Below, piece by piece: positions 61,801 through 64,000 of a DNA stretch of 64,000 nucleotides; within the stretch, counting starts at the first letter, position 1; each line of letters starts with the position of its first letter. The notes under the pieces were generated by a model. The model searched no databases. It had not been told where the DNA came from and saw only the letters and a list, made by a program, of their open reading frames with translations. Source of the stretch: Rhabdornis inornatus (taxonomy: Eukaryota; Chordata; Aves; Passeriformes; Rhabdornithidae); NCBI GenBank assembly GCA_013397075.1, contig VWZS01000321.1:830236-894235 (forward strand). Reading direction: 5' to 3'. A program made the translations under genes and the position numbers.

Positions 61801-62779
61801 AAAACAAGAAAAATGGGAGGAAACTTTCCATTTATTTTTGAACCAAGCCATTGCATAGAGACTTATGACTGCATTAAAACCCACATACTCTTAATTTTAT
61901 TCTGTAGAACAGAACCAGAATGGCTATTTTTAGTGCATATCTTAAGGTAGCTTTCTTTCTAGTATTCCTCAAGTGAGCAAAAGCTGGCATAGTAAGTTGT
62001 ATTAGCACAGAAGGAAAGCATTTCAGGAGGCAAACAATTTTACAGAGGACAACTCCTGATGCTTTCAAGTCAGCTAGTGAGTGGCAGTACTGAGTCCATT
62101 GTAAACACTGAGCATTTCCCATCAGTAAGTATATGAGTCCTTTACATATAATGCTGCAATGGGCTGTCTCTCATTCTGCTCCTCTACAAGGAGTCTCATT
62201 GGTTCTAGTTATTTAAAAATATTAAAAGGTACAGAAGCAGTCCCTCCAAAAGTAGTGCACTGCTCTGCACTAAAACTAAACCTATTGTAACGTACCTTGT
62301 AAAGATTATGAAGACTTTTAACAGGTGTTAAGGTGTTGTAACAAGACCTCTATGGTGGTGTGCTAATTTGTGAAGATTTTTAGAAAGCACCAATAAAGCT
62401 CAGGTAAATCACAGTCAAATTAATAAAATCCTACTTCTACCAGGCCAGTATTTTACTTACCCAAGTGGACAGTGCATGTCCAAGATAAAGAAGAAACTTT
62501 GCAGACGTAAAATAGGCAACCACAGATCCTAAATGAGAAACAAGAAACAGATGCTAAAGCAGACGCGGGCACATCCACCGCATTTCGGTACAGCGGGCAC
62601 AGATCGCTGCCGCGGCCACCGTTCTGAGAGCGGCGGCGCCGCCGGTACACGGCGGGATTAGGTGCCCCCCACCCGCGGGCAGCCCCGCCCGGTCACCCGC
62701 GCCCGGGAACCGCTCCGGACGCGGCCCGTCCGCACTGACCGCTGCGCCGCCGGCCCTCCGGCTCCGCTGCCCGCGCCAT
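49544..62779 (-). CDS. SLC40A1: SLC40A1 ferroportin, ferrous iron exporter, complete
   Basis: Ferroportin is the only known vertebrate cellular iron exporter; it moves Fe2+ across the plasma membrane of enterocytes, macrophages and liver cells (family knowledge). The eight coding exons, in transcript order, are 62779-62740, 62528-62461, 58285-58126, 57295-57180, 56858-56732, 53695-53453, 51600-50941 and 49863-49544. They total 1734 nt, one open frame of 577 residues; human is 571. All introns are GT..AG. Visible hallmarks are [20 protein letters not shown] (TM1-2; Asp38 and His42 of the N-lobe metal site), [83 protein letters not shown] (Cys324 = human Cys326), FTWLRRKCG, and [20 protein letters not shown] (His of the C-lobe site). 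The start is chosen because MARAAEPEGRRRSG aligns with the mammalian N-terminus, has Kozak context (G at -3 and +4), and follows the IRE with no upstream ATG between. About twelve membrane helices are expected. Confidence 0.98.
49864..50940 (-). other. SLC40A1: SLC40A1 intron 7
   Basis: This 1.1 kb AT-rich intron runs from donor G|GTAAGT at 50,940 to the acceptor at 49,864. No repeat or RNA gene was recognised. Confidence 0.6.
50941..51600 (-). CDS. SLC40A1: SLC40A1 coding exon 7 (hepcidin-docking exon)
   Basis: It is the 660-nt large exon, residues about 252-472. It starts in the intracellular loop (EGDMKPAEGVQL), runs through AEPFITFRDGWVAYYNQPVF, and carries FDCITTGY with the hepcidin/iron Cys324 (codon at 51,383-51,385). 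TFTWLRRKCG-type loop, SVFMPGSPMDL and the long extracellular loop follow, with an N-glycosylation site NGS at residue 437. It ends SVSLLFAGVIAARV. The reading frame was selected because exon 6 leaves one base and exon 7 begins AG GGT GAC. Confidence 0.98.
51601..53452 (-). other. SLC40A1: SLC40A1 intron 6
   Basis: This 1.85 kb intron contains an A/C-rich low-complexity tract at about 52,621-52,678. A 156-codon plus-strand open frame at 52,840-53,310 lacks recognisable similarity and partly overlaps the intron in antisense; it is not called. Confidence 0.6.
53453..53695 (-). CDS. SLC40A1: SLC40A1 coding exon 6
   Basis: It encodes [60 protein letters not shown] and the start of the intracellular loop to ELKQLNVTK. 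The RRIDQLTN aspartate corresponds to human Asp181. The donor AAAG|GTATTG was chosen because it gives a loop matching the human length; reading on into GIENTQ would be intron. Confidence 0.95.
53696..56731 (-). other. SLC40A1: SLC40A1 intron 5
   Basis: This 3.0 kb intron is AT-rich. Its one outstanding item is the 34-bp inverted repeat at 56,549-56,621, beginning 111 nt after the exon 5 donor. Nothing else is recognised. Confidence 0.65.
56549..56621. repeat. Near-perfect 34-bp inverted repeat (hairpin), 5-nt loop
   Basis: Arm 1 is 56,549-56,582 (starts TTTCACATAATATCTGG) and arm 2 is 56,588-56,621 (ends CCAGATATTATGTGAAA). The loop is ATCTC at 56,583-56,587. Arms match at 33 of 34 positions. 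On the minus strand, which is the SLC40A1 sense strand, the odd pair is G.U, so the RNA stem is unbroken over 34 pairs. It could be a pre-miRNA-like or siRNA-producing hairpin, a splicing or ADAR substrate, a recent palindromic duplication, or an assembly artefact. A typical pre-miRNA has internal mismatches, which this lacks. Confidence 0.85.
56732..56858 (-). CDS. SLC40A1: SLC40A1 coding exon 5
   Basis: It encodes [40 protein letters not shown] and LA. [20 protein letters not shown] is among the most conserved ferroportin segments. The acceptor is CTCTCTAG and the donor GCAG|GTGAAA. Confidence 0.97.
57180..57295 (-). CDS. SLC40A1: SLC40A1 coding exon 4
   Basis: It encodes VAQTSLIVQNSSVILCGVIL, MIIFLFKTQLLTLYHGWLL. 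It is aligned with human [20 protein letters not shown]...YHGWVL and forms TM3 and the following loop. The acceptor is TAAAACAG and the donor CTT|GTGAGT. Confidence 0.96.
58126..58285 (-). CDS. SLC40A1: SLC40A1 coding exon 3
   Basis: It encodes [40 protein letters not shown] and [13 protein letters not shown]. Asp38 and His42 (human Asp39, His43) of the N-lobe metal site are present, as is the tyrosine of TAVYGLV (human Tyr64). The acceptor is CTCTTGAAG and the donor AAAG|GTTAGA. Confidence 0.97.
58286..62460 (-). other. SLC40A1: SLC40A1 intron 2
   Basis: This 4.2 kb intron is the longest in the gene. It contains a T run near 60,041-60,050 and several short open frames, the largest being a 123-codon minus-strand frame at 60,578-60,949 without recognisable similarity. 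No transposon or RNA gene was identified. Confidence 0.6.
62461..62528 (-). CDS. SLC40A1: SLC40A1 coding exon 2
   Basis: It is a 68-nt exon encoding [22 protein letters not shown], matching human [22 protein letters not shown] at the start of TM1. The acceptor is TCATTTAG and the donor TGG|GTAAGT. Confidence 0.96.
62529..62739 (-). other. SLC40A1: SLC40A1 intron 1
   Basis: This is a very short, GC-rich intron of 211 nt inside the CpG island. The donor is GTCAGT and the acceptor TTTAG. The donor is less common but fits the phase and the aligned N-terminus. Confidence 0.75.
62740..62779 (-). CDS. SLC40A1: SLC40A1 coding exon 1
   Basis: It has the ATG at 62,779-62,777 and 13 codons plus one base (MARAAEPEGRRRS-G), aligned with human MTRAGDHNRQRGCCG. 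The Kozak context is GCCGGCATGG. No ATG lies between the IRE and this start. The donor GCG|GTCAGT is chosen for phase. Confidence 0.88.
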
Positions 62780-62885
62780 GCCGGCCCGCTGCGCCGCTGC
62801 TCGCTGCCGAGAGAAGGGGGTACGCGCGGCTTCGCTCCGTGTTGCCTTCCCCGACTTAGCTAGCACTGTAGCTGAAGTCGGAAAG
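62780..62885 (-). other. SLC40A1: SLC40A1 5' UTR (cap-proximal end uncertain)
   Basis: It is the leader between the start codon and the IRE plus a few bases. The IRE lies 72 nt upstream of the ATG. There is no upstream ATG. The true transcription start is unknown. Confidence 0.7.
62852..62880 (-). promoter_or_regulatory. SLC40A1: Iron-responsive element (IRE) in SLC40A1 5' UTR
   Basis: Read on the minus strand: lower stem CGACTT pairs with AAGTCG, bulged C, upper stem AGCTA pairs with TAGCT (5 bp), and the apical loop is CAGTGC (62,863-62,868). This fits the canonical IRE (CAGUGN loop, bulged C five base pairs below) exactly and resembles the mammalian ferroportin IRE. IRP1/IRP2 binding at low iron should block translation; high iron should release it. 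The position, 72 nt before the ATG, suits a 5' UTR translational control element. Confidence 0.97.
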
Positions 62886-63033
62886 CCTTGGCCTTATGCG
62901 CCGCGGGCGGCGGGGACGCTCCGCCGCGGAGGGGCCGAGCGCCGTTCGACGCCCGGCTCGCTGCTCCGGACTGCCGAAAGCGTCGGGCTGGGAAACCGCG
63001 GCGCACCGCCCTTTGTACGCGGCGGCGGCACCG

Positions 63034-63052
63034 CCCCCGCCCGGCCCGCCCC
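63034..63052 (-). promoter_or_regulatory. Potential G-quadruplex / Sp1 site cluster
   Basis: On the minus strand (SLC40A1 sense) the G-runs are GGGG-C-GGG-CC-GGG-C-GGGGG, a classic four-tract motif with 1-2 nt loops. Further C4 runs on the plus strand at 63,067-63,082 extend the tract. The same bases are GC boxes for Sp1-type factors. It lies about 155-200 nt upstream of the IRE. Confidence 0.6.
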
Positions 63053-63210
63053 GGGGGCGGCTCCAGCCCCGGCCCCGGCCCCGACAGCGCCAGGGCCCGG
63101 CGGAGCAGGAGGGTCGGCCCCGGGCAGGCAGCCTCATGCCTCAGCCTCGGGTACTGCGGGTGACATCCCAGCAACCGTGAGCCCGGCTTTCCGTGCCGTG
63201 GGCCCCTTGG

Positions 63211-64000
63211 TCCTGCCTCTGGCTCAGCTCTCGCCTTTTTGTTTCCTGGCATTTTGAAAAACGTGACGTTCTCGAATATGCAGATTCAAGAGGTTGGGGT
63301 CGTAAGAGAAGCGTCAAGTACCACCAGCCTGTGGTTAAAACACTACCAAGAAAAAAAAATCCTAAACAGGGTACCAAAATTTAAGCTCTTTAATTGAAAG
63401 AGCTTAAATAGCATTTCTGTTCTAATGAAGATGGTGTAGAATTGACCCATTTGCTGCTGGCTCAAGCTCTCTGCTTCAGATGAAGCATCCCAGTTCCTAC
63501 CATAAATACTTTTTTTTGCGCACTATGTGACCTACTTTTGGTATTGACCACCACAAAAATCTGCATGTTTATAGAATTTTTAAAATGGTCAAAATGTACA
63601 ATAAGCTAGATCTTTTTCAGGATACTATGAAAATATTTAAGAATTATCTGTCCTTGTGCAGTAGAAATCATAATAATTGTTCTTGGTTGCCAGAGCTGAG
63701 ATTATCTTTTCATTGTGTAATACTGTAAAGTTCCCTTCTCTGTGTGTAAAATTGCTTTTTGTTTGGGTTGTGGGTTTTTTTGTTTGATATTTTCTTTTTT
63801 TTGGTTGGTTGGTTGTTTTTTTTCCCCCAAGTATATAGGCCACTCCAGAAACAAATGCCTGACATAACAGACCAATAACCTGTCCTGGTGTTGCCCCTCC
63901 TTGATCTTGTTCAAAGGATTCTTACATTAATTAGATGACTTTCTATGCGTGAATCATGGATTATACTTTGCATAATGGGAACTATGCCTTGGGAAAAAAT
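63211..64000. other. Region upstream of SLC40A1
   Basis: AT-rich sequence upstream of the promoter with no recognised gene. It contains an ACGTGACGT site at 63,261-63,269, a 13-bp hairpin at 63,379-63,409, and a T/G-rich low-complexity tract at about 63,755-63,830. Confidence 0.55.
63379..63409. repeat. Perfect 13-bp inverted repeat, 5-nt loop
   Basis: ATTTAAGCTCTTT (63,379-63,391) is followed by AATTG and the exact reverse complement AAAGAGCTTAAAT (63,397-63,409). It lies about 500 nt upstream of the SLC40A1 IRE. No function is known. Confidence 0.75.

Larger units (their letters stand above)
62560..63210. promoter_or_regulatory. SLC40A1: CpG island promoter of SLC40A1
   Basis: GC-rich, CpG-dense sequence covers the first exon and upstream region in an otherwise AT-rich window. 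It includes clustered GC boxes (CCGCCC, CCCGCCCC) at 63,031-63,052. No convincing TATA box is placed correctly; a CATAAGG near 62,895 lies too close to the IRE to set a start upstream of it. Transcription likely starts at dispersed sites about 62,885-62,960 on the minus strand (inference). Overlapping long open frames here are GC-driven artefacts. Confidence 0.85.

Noticed and set aside
62890..62900. CATAAGG as a TATA box for SLC40A1
   Set aside because: A start 30 nt downstream would fall inside the IRE, and CpG-island promoters usually lack TATA.
62778..63257. 159-codon plus-strand open frame in the CpG island, with overlapping frames on the other strand
   Set aside because: High GC removes stop codons by chance. 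The Ala/Pro/Gly/Arg-rich peptide has no family similarity and runs antisense to the SLC40A1 leader and IRE.

Overview
This is a 64 kb piece of vertebrate nuclear DNA, almost certainly from a bird. Genes are broken into many short exons with GT..AG introns. Two fragments match the 3' end of the avian CR1 retroposon (about 43,389-43,480 and 48,993-49,043). SINEs and long microsatellites are absent, and the A/C-rich and T/G-rich low-complexity tracts are typical of bird DNA. A passerine is possible but not shown. No bacterial, viral or CRISPR-like content was seen.

Left part (1-14.6 kb, plus strand): the 3' seventeen coding exons of WDR75 (UTP17/Nan1 family), a tandem WD40 protein of the small-subunit processome needed for pre-rRNA transcription and 18S processing. 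The window opens inside an intron, so the first exons lie outside. All 17 exons join in one frame, giving 705 complete codons plus a split one. The gene ends with an acidic tail, the stop at 14,521-14,523 and an ATTAAA signal at 14,560.

Middle (about 14.6-46.5 kb): a 32 kb gap between the convergent 3' ends of two genes. I found no exon with a recognisable protein and no RNA gene. It holds AT-rich unique sequence, one CR1 fragment, small inverted and direct repeats, and two stretches that look like candidate conserved non-coding elements (weak inference).

Right part (about 46.5-63.2 kb, minus strand): the complete SLC40A1 gene (ferroportin), the cellular iron exporter. Its eight coding exons read from 62,779 down to 49,544 and encode 577 residues. 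The first exon lies in a CpG island. Its 5' leader carries a textbook iron-responsive element (62,852-62,880) with a CAGTGC loop, a bulged C and perfect stems, so translation should be controlled by IRP1/IRP2. The hepcidin-docking and metal-coordinating residues (Asp38, His42, Cys324 and the YYNQPVF segment) are intact. A long 3' flank (49,543 down to about 46,543) has several possible poly(A) signals, a CR1 fragment and an old palindromic repeat.

The most striking unexplained item is a nearly perfect 34-bp inverted repeat with a 5-nt loop at 56,549-56,621, in the SLC40A1 intron just downstream of coding exon 5. On the SLC40A1 sense strand its single mismatch becomes a G.U wobble, so the transcript would form an unbroken hairpin. 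The two genes are neighbours and not a pathway: one makes ribosomes, the other exports iron. The WDR75-SLC40A1 order also occurs in other vertebrates, to my knowledge.
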